Assembly (NCBI GenBank): GCA_029834535.1
Contig: JAQMWT010000390.1
Span: 372,001 to 436,000 of the forward strand
DNA: 64,000 nucleotides
Direction of reading: 5' to 3'
Source of the DNA: Chrysophaeum taylorii
Taxonomy: Eukaryota > Sar > Pelagophyceae > Pelagomonadales > Pelagomonadaceae
Part shown: one piece after another, positions 22,193 to 33,600 of the stretch
Layout: every line of letters starts with the position of its first letter
Position numbering within the stretch: the stretch's first letter is position 1
The notes under the pieces: generated by a model
What the model was told of the DNA's origin: nothing
Seen by the model: only the letters and a program-made list of their open reading frames with translations
The model's database searches: none
Position numbers and translations under genes: made by a program

Positions 22193-22425
22193 GTGCGTTA
22201 TTATATAACTTAAAAGGCCCAGAGCGCCTTGAACGAACTGCGACGAAGAAGGCGTAAGCGGGCGTTGAGGTAAGTCATGCTGCAGGGGTCTTCGTGCGCG
22301 CGAGTGCGTTATTATATAACTCAAAAGGCCCAGGGCGCCTTGAATTAAAATTAATTGCGACGAAGAAGGCGTAAGCGGGCTTTCAGGTAAGCACACGCGC
22401 ATCATCATTCTGCAGGGGTGTTCGT
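22193..22425. repeat. Tandem duplication, ~111-bp unit, with hairpin
   Basis: Two units start with GTGCGTTATTATATAACT at 22193 and 22304. Each holds AAAAGGCCCAG(A/G)GCGCCTT, which can fold into a stem, then GCGACGAAGAAGGCGTAAGC and a GGTAAG step. It lies between the 3' ends of the Lys/Glu-repeat gene (plus) and the glucoamylase gene (minus), so it may contain their 3' processing signals. The role is unknown. Confidence 0.85.
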
Positions 22426-22519
22426 CTTCTTCTTTGCCGCCCGCCCGGCCGGCCGGCCGGCGTGGACTTGGTCGTCGTCGTAGAAGAAATGAAATGAGGT
22501 CGGCATCGCAGCGCGTGAA

Positions 22520-23950
22520 TCAGATAGTGGCGGACGCCGTCTCCTCCTCCATTATTTTGGCGCGGGTGGTGGCGTAGAATTCGTCGCGCTTCGCGAGGGC
22601 GAGGAGGACCTCCGCGTAGGACCAGGTGAGAGATTGGGCGGATGTCTGGTCCCCAGTGTTCTTGTCGATTTGCTCGTCGAGACGGCCCGCGTCGGTGGCG
22701 ACGTGCGCGTTGATGCGACGGAGGACCGAGTCTCCCGCGTAAGCGAGGTCGGCGGCGAGGGCTTTTTTGGAGGAGGTAACGCGGAGGGCGTTCTCCCACG
22801 CTTGGAGCTGCTGGTCGGTCGGGACGGCGGCATTGATATCTAAGGCCGCGCGGTAGAGCAATTGCGCCAAGGCCGCCGTCGTCAGGATCCAAGGGTTGCC
22901 GCCGGCGTAGGTATCCCCCGGGTACCGTCCGATCATCGCGCCCGGGACGCCGTTCGTCGTGTCTTGGACGTTGATGGGGTATTCGGCGCAGAAGACCTTA
23001 AGATAGGCTCCCACAGTTTGGGCGACTTGGATTCCCGACGGTTTGGTGAAATCGTCCGTATCGTCGTTCATGTTGAGAGCCACGACGACGGCGCCGTCTA
23101 TTCGCCTGTTGTCGCTCTCGAAAAAGTAGGTGGAGAAATGGTCGACGAGAGTTGCGTTGATCGCGTCGGCCACCGCGGCGTAGGACGCGTCGTAAGCCGA
23201 GGCGCGCCGCAGCGCGGTTCGCATCGTGACGCGGTTCCAGAAGAAGTCGTCGGATTCAACTTCCTCCCACAGGTCGCAGGTCGCGTCTTCGTACCCCGAA
23301 ACGACGTAGTCTAAGTCGTCCCTGATGGTGTCCCAGACGTCTAACCCCGACATCATCAAGGCGATGGCGCGGAGACCCGGCCCATCGTTCTGCGGTCTGC
23401 ACCAAGCCCCCGTATAGACGTCGCCGCTCGGAATTTCGAACTTTGGTTCGACGCGAACGTCGATGCCGTTCGGGTCGGATTCCGCGTGCCGTGCGGCCAC
23501 CCACGACGCGTAGTCCTCGAGCCGCGACTCGTTAAAGGGCAGTACTAGCTGCACGGCGCGCATCGCGAGAGCCCCATCGCGAGCCCAGTGGAAGTAGTAC
23601 GAGCCGCCCGGCGTCGACGCGTCCGGAGCTGCCGCGACGGCGCCCGCGCCCGCGATGTCGATGTTGGCGACCATGTTGGCCTTGAATTGCGCTACCAGAG
23701 TCTCCGAGAACGGCGCCGACGAGTTACGCTCCAGCAAGAAACACGTCTCGCCGTAAAAGCACCACGGAACGCCGTCGTCGGCGTCGTCTTCTTCGTGCCA
23801 GCAGCACCCCTTGGCCTCGCACTCGGACTCGGTGATCCCAACGTACCCGCAGTCTATTTTGCTGCTGCTCGCGCTGCACTCTGCCCCCGACGAGACGCCC
23901 AGTAGCGACGACGACCCTAGTAAAACAAGAACGCTTTGCCTCCTCATCAT
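22520..23950 (-). CDS. Secreted glucoamylase (GH15) with N-terminal P-type trefoil domain
   Basis: A 476-residue intronless frame from ATG 23950. Residues 1-23 are a signal peptide (MMRRQSVLVLLGSSSLLGVS). Residues ~30-70 match a trefoil domain (CGYVGITESECEAKGCCW, then PWCF). The rest is a GH15 (alpha/alpha)6 glucoamylase releasing glucose from alpha-1,4/1,6 glucan ends: YYFHWARDGALAMRAVQ, DVYTGAWCRPQNDGPGLRA, DLWEEV with the general acid Glu, GRYPGDTYAGGNPWIL, and LDEQIDKNTGDQT with the probable general base Glu followed by SLTWSYAEVLLAL. It is complete but lacks a starch-binding domain. Action on secreted or endomembrane glucans is inferred from the signal peptide. A MITE lies 87 bp upstream of the start. 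Confidence 0.92.
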   Translation of the reverse strand: MMRRQSVLVLLGSSSLLGVSSGAECSASSSKIDCGYVGITESECEAKGCCWHEEDDADDGVPWCFYGETCFLLERNSSAPFSETLVAQFKANMVANIDIAGAGAVAAAPDASTPGGSYYFHWARDGALAMRAVQLVLPFNESRLEDYASWVAARHAESDPNGIDVRVEPKFEIPSGDVYTGAWCRPQNDGPGLRAIALMMSGLDVWDTIRDDLDYVVSGYEDATCDLWEEVESDDFFWNRVTMRTALRRASAYDASYAAVADAINATLVDHFSTYFFESDNRRIDGAVVVALNMNDDTDDFTKPSGIQVAQTVGAYLKVFCAEYPINVQDTTNGVPGAMIGRYPGDTYAGGNPWILTTAALAQLLYRAALDINAAVPTDQQLQAWENALRVTSSKKALAADLAYAGDSVLRRINAHVATDAGRLDEQIDKNTGDQTSAQSLTWSYAEVLLALAKRDEFYATTRAKIMEEETASATI

Positions 23951-24037
23951 ATTATGATTGTTGTGTCAACAATCTTTTGCTTTCCAAAACACGAGTAATA
24001 AGGGTTTGACATTCAATCATTCATTCATTCTGTGGGT

Positions 24038-24294
24038 AGGGTCGGATAAGAAAACGAGACTAGCCCGCGCCGCAACGACGGGTCCTACAACGCGTGGGCT
24101 TTTCCCTTATTTTGCGTGAGGGGACGAAAGGATGCCGACTTCACTATGGGGACTAGTTCCATCGCGACGATCTCGCGGCGTGGCGGCACATACTGCTTGA
24201 GTACAAATGAACATAGCTCAGCGATCCGTTGAGTATGTCTTAGTACAAACTGAAACATAGTTAACGGCTCGTACGAACTTTCTTATCCGACCCT
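24038..24294. mobile_element. 257-bp MITE-like element, copy 2 (inverted)
   Basis: Begins AGGGTCGGATAAGAAA and ends TTTCTTATCCGACCCT, the reverse complement of copy 1 at 7579-7835 with the same length and near identity. It sits immediately upstream of the minus-strand glucoamylase ATG (23950), in the probable promoter or 5' UTR. Both sides carry a CTGTGGG motif (left 24030-24036, right 24296-24302), offset by a base or two from the element ends, which may be the target-site duplication. Confidence 0.85.
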
Positions 24295-24657
24295 GCTGTG
24301 GGGGCCCTAGATTTTTTGAGCTGGGGCACAGTGATTTAGCCTCTACCTATAGCCCAACAAACGGGCAATAATAGCGCTGGCAGAAGCCGACAGCTTCCTT
24401 CACCGACGAGCGGACGGCGCGGGTCTTGCTTGCTGTCTTGGCGTGGCTTCGCGCCTGCTGAGATCGTACTGGGGTTTCTCAATCTTCTTTCTCGTCTTCG
24501 TTCCAACGTAATAAACTTTCCGAGAGTCGTCATCATCAGTGGGTGACGCGCGGTGATAAGTGTGCAATGGGGTGGGGTGTGATGAGGAGGTCCTTCGTCA
24601 AGAGTACCAAGGGATATATAGAAGAGAGCTCGCTCAAGACTATTTATTCTCGGTGTT
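24295..24657. other. Spacer between NRPS 3' end and MITE
   Basis: About 360 bp without a supported gene. It must contain the 3' end of the minus-strand NRPS transcript (stop at 24658-24660) and possibly upstream control sequence of the glucoamylase gene. Nothing specific is recognisable. Confidence 0.5.
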
Positions 24658-27600
24658 CTACGCGGTCGTCGCGAGAGGACGAAAGTGCGATTGTCGCGGT
24701 GAGTTAAGCGAAATGAATCCGTTTGGATGATGCATCTTCTTCGAGCTTGTTAGATAAGAGTCTTGTTGTTTATCCTCGTGTTGTTCCGCGGGACGAATAT
24801 TTGCGTGCCCTTTGAACGACGACGACGATGACGACGATACTCCTAGCGTGTTGGACGATAGCCGTGATCCAGCACTGAGCTCGCAACCAGCAGTCGTCAG
24901 ACTCCCGGGCTCCAGAAGAGCACCGGCTCCAATCGTGACGTTGGCAACCTCGACGCGGTCGCTCGCGTACTTATGACAGAAAAGCATAGCCCCTTCCTCG
25001 ACGACGGCGTTCTGTTTGATGGTCGCGTTACCCACATCCCAGAAGACTGGCGAGGCAATGAGCGCGCCTCTTTCAACGCGGGCGCCGAGTGCGCGAACGA
25101 ACACTCGATACGCCGCGGTCGAGCTGAAAAAATAGAATGCAGTAGCGGTGAAACCAGCGCGGCCCGCGTCTCCGAATTGCTGCATCCACAAACCAGCCCC
25201 GAACGGCATCCACCGCTTTGTCGTCCGCCCCTTCGCATCCAAGGCTGTCCAGAACCACTTGTTGATGACGGCCAGGCAGGCCGAACAAAGAATGAAGGAC
25301 GAGAGAAACACGAGCGCTGCGAAGGCGCGGTCAACGAGGAATGGTTTCGCGTTGCTAAAACGTCGACCTTCCCGCGCGCTATCCTCGTCGTCGTTCTGGA
25401 CGTCGCGGACGAGCCACTCGAAGGCCGCGTTCGCCGTCACGGCGGAAACGTAGAGAGAGATTCCCAGGAGCAGACGAGTCCAGAGTAAGAGGGCGAATGG
25501 CGCAACAATATGCAAGAGTTTGTGATAGGATGATAAGCTGCGGTCGTAGTCGAGCAACTCGCGGCTCCGGTGGCCATCCCACGGGAAGCTCGCCGGACTC
25601 TGACGAGAAATGACCGCCGCTGATTTTTCGGTCACCACGACCTCCTGAGGAGGAGCTCCTGTAACTATCGCTTCTGCGTTCATTGTCACGCTGGACTTTC
25701 TCAACTCTGAATGGCCGCCCAGGATCAACGTGTTGCCGCCAACGATCGTCGTTGCAGGTATTTTCACCGAGCCGTCGTTTGTTCCGAGAAGAACGGCTCC
25801 AAAACCAACGATACTATTGTCGCCAATCGTTATTGTCGTCGACCGTGCTGGCAAAACACTGCAGAAGGATCCGAGGTGAGCATTCTTCCCTATATTCAGC
25901 AGTCGCGGGTTGGTGATGCGCTCTAGAAGATAATCGATATGTGTCCACGCGCCTGGCAATGATGATGATGATGATGCTTTAAAAGCACGCGATATGAGAG
26001 GAGGATCCACGCACCAATTTTCGCGCCGAGACAATTATAGTATCGTCGCAAAACCCACGTGGCGCCGAACTGGAAGACCGCCCGTCGATAGATGCTGTCG
26101 GCTAGTCTCTCGTAGACGAACATGATGAAGTTTTCGAGGAGACTGCCAGATTGACCATCGCTCCACGTGGGAAGCGCGTATCTGCTGCGTCCTAGTAGTC
26201 CGAGCCGCTGCTTTCCCCGGGTCACGCTAGTCCTGATCCCTCGAGCGATCCAGAACGACGCGACGCCCACGACGAGCATGGTAAGCTCGTGCTGCACCAG
26301 CACACCGGCGACAAGCGGGATGAGCCGTGCGATCTTCCCGTACCGTTGAAGGAAGAACTTGCGTTGCAATTTCGGGTCCGTGTTGCTAAAAATCATGCTC
26401 ATTGCCGGGAGAATTGGAGAGACGAGGTAGCTGCGCACCGGCAGACGGCGTGTCAGATCAAGTTTTTTTTTTTTTATTTATTTATTTTGGACACTGCCTG
26501 CGAGGGAGCACGTCGAAGTGAATGTCGCGAAGGCCTCGGGGTTCGAATGCAGAGCATCGACGTCAATCTCGCCGCGGCCCGACGGCGGCGGATAGAGTCC
26601 CTCTTTCTTCAGGACGAGCGACAAGCTGAGAAAGGCCGGATACGTGGAAGCGGTGATGATGACAATTGTTGTATAGAGGGCCACGAGCGAAATGAATAAG
26701 GACCAACAGACGGTCGGCCAGATGGAAGTCGGTTCGAGCAACCCCACGTCACCTTCGTTTATCCCGCCGATCGCCTCTCCCGCCGCAACGGTCGCCAATG
26801 CTCCGACGGTCGTGCGCGTCCCGAGCTTGGTCCCTGCCGCCAGGACAGCTCGAGCTTCGATTCGACACGAGGCTCCCAACTTTACGGGCTGAAGGACGAC
26901 CCGACGTTTTACCGCGTCGAACTTGCGAGGGTGAACGATCACTTGCTGGCCAAGAAAGCAACCGTTGCCGATAGAAACAAATCGAGGATCGCGAATGTTG
27001 ACGGTATCGAGGACGACGTCTACCCCGATCCGCGCTCCAAGCAAGCGGTAGTAGATCGGCAGGAACGGCGTCCGCCGAAGCTCTTCGAGAAACAGAAATC
27101 GATTCATTTGGTCGATTCTTTCGATCGTCCACCAGGCAACAAATTTATACGACTCGAGCGAGACGACCGCTCCCGGAGCAAGAAGCAGAGCCGTCGCAGC
27201 AGCCGCGAGGCAGAGCATGACACACACGGATGCCCACGCTAGGGGCGCGTAGACCAAAATGGCGAGTCGCCACGACTCGACTTGTGATTGGTTCAGCCGC
27301 CACGCGACGAGCCACGCGGGCACGACGAAGACGGTAGCGACGTACGCGTAAGCGACGACCCAGCACACAAAGCACAACGCCGAGTGCACGACAGTCTGTT
27401 GTTGTTCCTTCTGATGGGCCTCTGCTGTTTCGACGACGGTGATGTCCACCATGTTTGCGTCGTAGAGCGGATTTGTTGGAGCGTCGTCGCGCGTCGCGCT
27501 CTTCGTCTCGAGCACCGTAGCTAGCTTGCGTATAGTCTCGTAGTCAAAGAGAAGCGTCGATTCGAGTTCCACGCCGGAGAATTCTTTTTGAAGCATGAAT

Positions 27601-30600
27601 CTGATTCGCACCGCAGACAGCGAGCTCGCTCCCAGTTCGAACAACGACGTCTCGGCGTCGAGATCGTCTAACGAACACCCGATCGAGTCCGCGACGACTC
27701 TCGCCACCCTCATCTCCGTGGGCGTGCTCGGCGGTCGACGTCTCCCCCTCGCACGGCGCGGCGGCGGCGGCGGCGGCGGCACCGGAAGCCGCTTTCGATC
27801 GATCTTGCTCGTTCCAGTGCGCGGCCATTCCTCGATTCCAACGATCATCGAAGGCACCATGTACGCGGGGAGCATTTGCCGCAAATTCGAAAGCATCGAA
27901 GCTTCGACATCCGCGATAGCCGCCGGGTTTACGTAAGCAACCAACTGCGGCTCGGTGGTGGTGGTGCCGCCGACGTCATCCCGAAGCAAACACACGGCTT
28001 CGTTCACGAAATCGTGAGCGCGCAGCGCGTGCTCTATCTCTCCGAGCTCGATTCGAAGCCCTCGGAGCTTGACTTGGTTATCGATACGGCCGCCAAACTC
28101 GAGCTCGCCATTCGAGCGCCACCGAACGCGGTCGCCCGTGCGATAGACGACGCCGCGTCCCGACGGGTCGGTTTCTGGCCAAGGGTTTTTCACAAACTTG
28201 GCATTTGTCAGATCGGGTCGGTTCAAGTATCCGCGCGCAACCTGGACTCCTCCTATCAGAAGCTCCCCGAAGACGCCGATCGGTTGGAGCTCCGTCGTAT
28301 CTGGAGCGACGACGTAGCACGTGACGTTCGCTAGCGGTCGGCCGATCGAAGCAAGATTTGCGTCGTCCGAATCAGTCACGACGTTGGACGAGGACGCTAT
28401 GGAGGCTTCCGTGGGCCCATACCTTCAGAGTGAAGAAGCAAATGCACTTAATGCGCAACGCAAGCTTGAAAATAATAACAAAAAAACTCATAAATTGTGG
28501 TGGGCAAAACACGGAGAAAAGAAGCAACTAGGACTCTGTAAGCAGTCGCCGACATGTTCAAAAGATCGCGAGGGAGGCAGTTCAAAACGACGCGGTGCGT
28601 AAGCTTTTCGCCGCCAGTAAGAATTACGCGAACCGTCCTCGGAAGCGATTGCGTCAACGACAACACGCTCGCGACGTCGCCGATGCAGTCGATATTGTCG
28701 GAATCTTCAAGCTCCAGGAGAGAGAGCCCGCTGGAAAGAAACACGCTCGTGCCTCCAAGGATGGTGAGGCAATTGAATAGGTTCAAAGAGAAGAAGTCGA
28801 AAACGTAGTTCGACGTGGCACAGTACCGCACGACGAGACGTTCGGTCGGGTCTTCAAAAAATGCTTCAGGAAAAGAGGCTTTGAAGAAAGGTCGGAATGA
28901 GTGCATCAAATTCACGACGCCGCGATGTTCAACCAACACGCCTTTCGGCCGGCCGGTGGAACCCGAGGTATAAATAACATAGCAGAGGTCTCTGGACCTC
29001 GAAAGAGAGGGCGTCGACGATGAAGAGAGAGCGTCTGAAGAAGTGGCGATGCGACCATCGATGCCGAGTCGCACCACAGTCAGATCGATACCCGACACTA
29101 ACTTTCCCAAGTCGTCGTCGTCGTCGTCGTCGTCGTCGCTCGTGATCAGATGCGAACAGCGCGCGTCCTCGAGCATCAGGCGTCGGCGCTCGACCGGGGC
29201 GTTCGGATCTAGTGGCAAGTAGGCGCCGCCGGCCGAGAGGACGGCCAAGATTGCGGTGGCCATTGCGAGCGACTTTTCAGCAAACAGCAACGCGACGACG
29301 ACGTCAGACGTCACGCCGCGAGCTCGCAGCGTTGCACCAGTAGTCGACGCCGCACTCTCAAACTCAGAATACGTCATCTGCGAGTCTTGCCACTCGACGG
29401 CAGCGATTTCGGGATATCGACGAGCTTGATCCCAGACGAGCTCGTGGAGAAGCCCGTCTCGAACTTGAAAGTCGACGCGAGTATTGTTGAACTCGGTCAG
29501 AATAAGCTCTCGTTCCATGCTTGGGATCATCTCGAGCTGCCAGACGTCGGCGATCTCTCGATTCTCGACGATAGCGGCGGCCAGCACGAGGAAATGCTTC
29601 GCGAGTCGTTCGATGCTGGCGCGCTCAAAGAGCACCGAGTTGAATTCAATCGTCGCTTCGATGTGCCCAGCAGCCGTTGGACATGCCGTCAACGTGACAT
29701 CGCACGTCGTCGCCGCTGGTGGTGACGGAAGATTGACATTTTCGAGGCTCAGGGTTGGGGTCCACCGCAGCAAACCAGAGCTCCACCCATCTTGTGGCAG
29801 CCAGTTGATAAGCGTCTGAAACACGGTGCTTCGCGACGGATCGCGGGTCAGCCTCGGAAGCAATTCGTTGACCATGTACTGGAATGGCACCTGAGAACTC
29901 GACAACGAGTCGATCACGACTCTCCTACAGGCATCCAACAGTCGTGGCACCGACTGACCTCTGGAGATGTTGACATTAAGAGGCAGGATGTTAACGAAAT
30001 ATCCGCAGACGTGATCGAAGTGATGAAAGCCCGGGAGTGTTCGACCTTGCGACGGTGTTCCGACCACAACTTCCTCTGCTCCGCTATGTCTTCCCAGAAG
30101 AAGAGCCCAAGTCGCGAGAAGTACGTGGAAGAGCGTGCAGCGGCACTCCGCTGCGAGGGCTGAGAGCGCGGACGCGAGGTCGGTCGGCACGCATAACTCC
30201 ACGCGATCGCTGCGGTACGCGAGCTTCGCCTGCCGGGGATGATCAACCGGTAGATTCAAAACCTCCAAGGAGCCCTCCCGTAAATGCTGTCTCCAGTAAC
30301 GCTTGTGCTTATCGAGACATTTGTTGTCGAGAAGCAGTGCGCGCTGCGCTAGTGCAAAGTCGCCGTATTGCTTCGGTGGCTCCGGTAAGCGCTTGCTGTA
30401 AACGCCAGCGGTGTTGGTCCCGCACGTCGCAGCGAGATAGAGCTCGCGCAGTTCGCGCAGCATGATGCGCGTCGACATTCCGTCGCACGCGACGTGGTGC
30501 ACAAATACAACCAGTAACATGTCCTCTCGTGGAATTCCACCCGATGGCGCGAGGCGCACGAGCAAAGAGCGAATCACAGGATCACCTCGCAAGAGATCGA

Positions 30601-33600
30601 ATGGTGCGGATTGTTCCTTGCGCGCGCGCTCGAGCGCCTCCGCCTCGGACCCCGCGGTCTCGTCAACAAAGGTCACTTCCAGCACTTCGTGCACGGTTTG
30701 AGTGAAGCGACCATCATCATCGAGCCCGTATGTTGTGCGAAGAATGGCGTGCCGTTGCACGAGCTCGTTCAACGCCTTCCGCAGCGCGGCGGCCGAAGCG
30801 GCACCCCTCATCCAGCTGGCAAGAGGCAAAATACCAACTCCCTGACTACTACCTCTTTCGATGGATGCGCACTCTGTCAGCCATTGCAGTTGGTTGAACG
30901 AGAGCAGCAGACCACCGCGCGACTGCAGATCAAAGACATCAACCAGACCTTGAAGAAGAAGAAGAAGAACCATTTTGTTTTTCTTTTGGGTAGCGAGCGT
31001 CGACGACCCGTCGAGCGACGACGGCGGCCTCGTCGTTAGCGACGACGCGAATTCTGCGACGGTCATCTCTCCGGTCATGATGTCGACCACGGATATGGAC
31101 TCGGGTTCCAGATCGAGCTTTGATGCGATGGCTTCAACAAGTTCCATGACCCATATCGACGCGATGGCAAGCGACTGCAACGTGTCGTTGGCGCCCACGC
31201 GACGATTTAAACGTGTTGAGATGACGTCGACGACGATATCGACAACTGACGGGGAGAGAGCAACCACACCTTCGCTTGTTGTTGTTGTTGTTGTTCTGGT
31301 GGAAACTCGGGGATTTTTTTCTTCATCGTCCGCATCCAGCACCTCCGATTTGTGTAGTAGTTGCAATCTGAAGAATCGATCGACGAGAGATTTCGAGTAG
31401 GCGCACGTGTCTTCTGCCAACTCGTAGGACATGAGAGAGCCGGCCCAGAACGTGCGATTTAGTCCTTGGATACCCTCGAGACGGTCGTAAAAGTTTTCGC
31501 GGAGCGCGTCGCCGCTCACGCGCGGAAAGTACTGCCATCGCTTCGTGCCGTGGACGGCACTCACGCGACCGCCGAGCAGTTCGATGTCGTTGCGAAGTAT
31601 AAGCTCGAGGTCGCTATCATCGAGTCGTCGCGACGACGACGGTGTTGCATACTCCTCAGAACCATATTGAAAACAGGAATATAGAGTTGGGACGGACGGA
31701 TCGTGCTCCTCGTCGTCGTCGCGCGTCGAACGAGCCCGGCACACGCGAAACACGCGTCCCGTCGACTCTGGCAGCCAATGACGCGGAATGTAGGCGACCT
31801 CGGGTAGTCCGGAGGCCGTGACGATTGTGCAGCAGTAGTCAACGAGGCGAACCTCGGATGCGAGCGACGCCACCTCCCCGGATGATGATTTCTCGACGTC
31901 GCGCGGATGTGCGGTGACGACGAGGGCTTCGAACTCCTCCGTTCTTGTCGACAAACGGACGCGCACACGATCTGCCTCGTACTCGATAGCGACGACGTTG
32001 GCACCCGTTTCCACGCGCGTTGCTCCTCGTTCTTCAACTCGCTGAGCCAGCCGCTCGCAGAGTAGACGATACGCGTCCGGCGCGGCCGCGTTCCACGCGC
32101 TGCCGTTGTGGCGAAGCATCTTCAACCTGTAGAGGTCGGGAACCGCGTCTCGCGCGGAGAGGTAGCCTTGCGGTCCATAGAGGACGTCGAGTCTCTCGCA
32201 GACTCGCTCAACATCCTCTATAACGAACCCCTGCGACGCGAGGAACGTATGAAAGGAATCGTGCGAGTCGCGAGTCGAACCAAAACCGACCGCGGGGAGT
32301 CGAGCGGTCGTTTCGGCAATGGCGTGCAACACTGGACCGAGCCTCTCCGCAGTTGATTCGTAAGACGTTCCCAGCAGCAGCGATCGTTCGTCGTCGACGA
32401 AGATCCCAGAGACTGGATCGAAGAACTTGACATCCTTGAGAAGCGAGGTCTTGACGACGCCTCGTAAATCGACCCCTAGTTCTGTTCCCAACGCGAGCAG
32501 ATTCTCGAAGTCGTCGTTGATAGCGTACTGACCGCCGCTAACCCAGCGCTGGAGTGATTCGCACCACACGCCGGCAGCCTTGCCGCCGACGTGATCGTTC
32601 CGTTCGAAAACAGTAATAGACTCGAAGCCCTGCTGCTGCAGATAATGGGCGAGGCTGAGCCCGCCGAGGCCAGCACCCACGATTGCGATCTTCGAATCCG
32701 AGTGGAGACCGAGTGGGTTCTCGGGGTCGACGCTGGCGTCTTCGACGACGGGAACATCGCACTTCAAACGAGCTGCTGCTGGTGGTGGTGGTGCTATGGG
32801 AATTATCTCGGCGGCAGTGCGGTCATCATCATCATCACGCGGAACGACGACCACGCAATCCTCGTTACTCATCCCGTCGAGGCAAGAACTACGGTGCTCC
32901 CCGTCGCCGCCGTCGGTCTTCGCGGGCGCGCGAATCGACGACGACGGGTAGTAGTGGTAGTCGTGAACGATGTCGAGCGCACCGTCTTCGAGAGCCTGTC
33001 GCGTGGCTTGGCGGCGAATCTTGCCCGAAGTCGTGCGCGGAATAGTTGCCTGTTTGATGGCGACGACGCGTCGCGGACGTAGGCCAACGTCGCGAAGAAC
33101 TGCGGCGACGATCGCGCGCGACGCGTCCTCGGCCGTACGCGGGTTTCTAATCTCGCAAACAACAACGAGCTGCTCCTCGTCCTCAATTTCGACGCCAAAA
33201 GCCGCTATAGCACCGTGTCGTATAACGTCGGCCGAGACGCGCTCGACGATGGCGGTCTCGACGTCCTCGGCATAGATATTTATACCTGCGTGCCCGGCGG
33301 TCACAAAACGTGGAGAAGTACACCTTAGCAAAAAAAGCTCGTACACCTTAACAAAAAAAGCTCGTACACTTTAACAAAAAAATCCTCCACAGCGCGCGTC
33401 GACGACACGGGTCGATACCCTGTACGATGATAAGGTCCTTCCGACGGCCGCAAACGTACAAGCGGCCTTCTTCGAGGAATCCCTCGTCCTGGGTACGGAG
33501 GTAGCACCTTCCGTCGTCCGGTTCGAGGCGAGCCTGGAAAATCTCGGCCGAGAGTTCTGGCATGCCCCAGTAGCCACGCGCAACGCTCCCCGAGGAGAGC

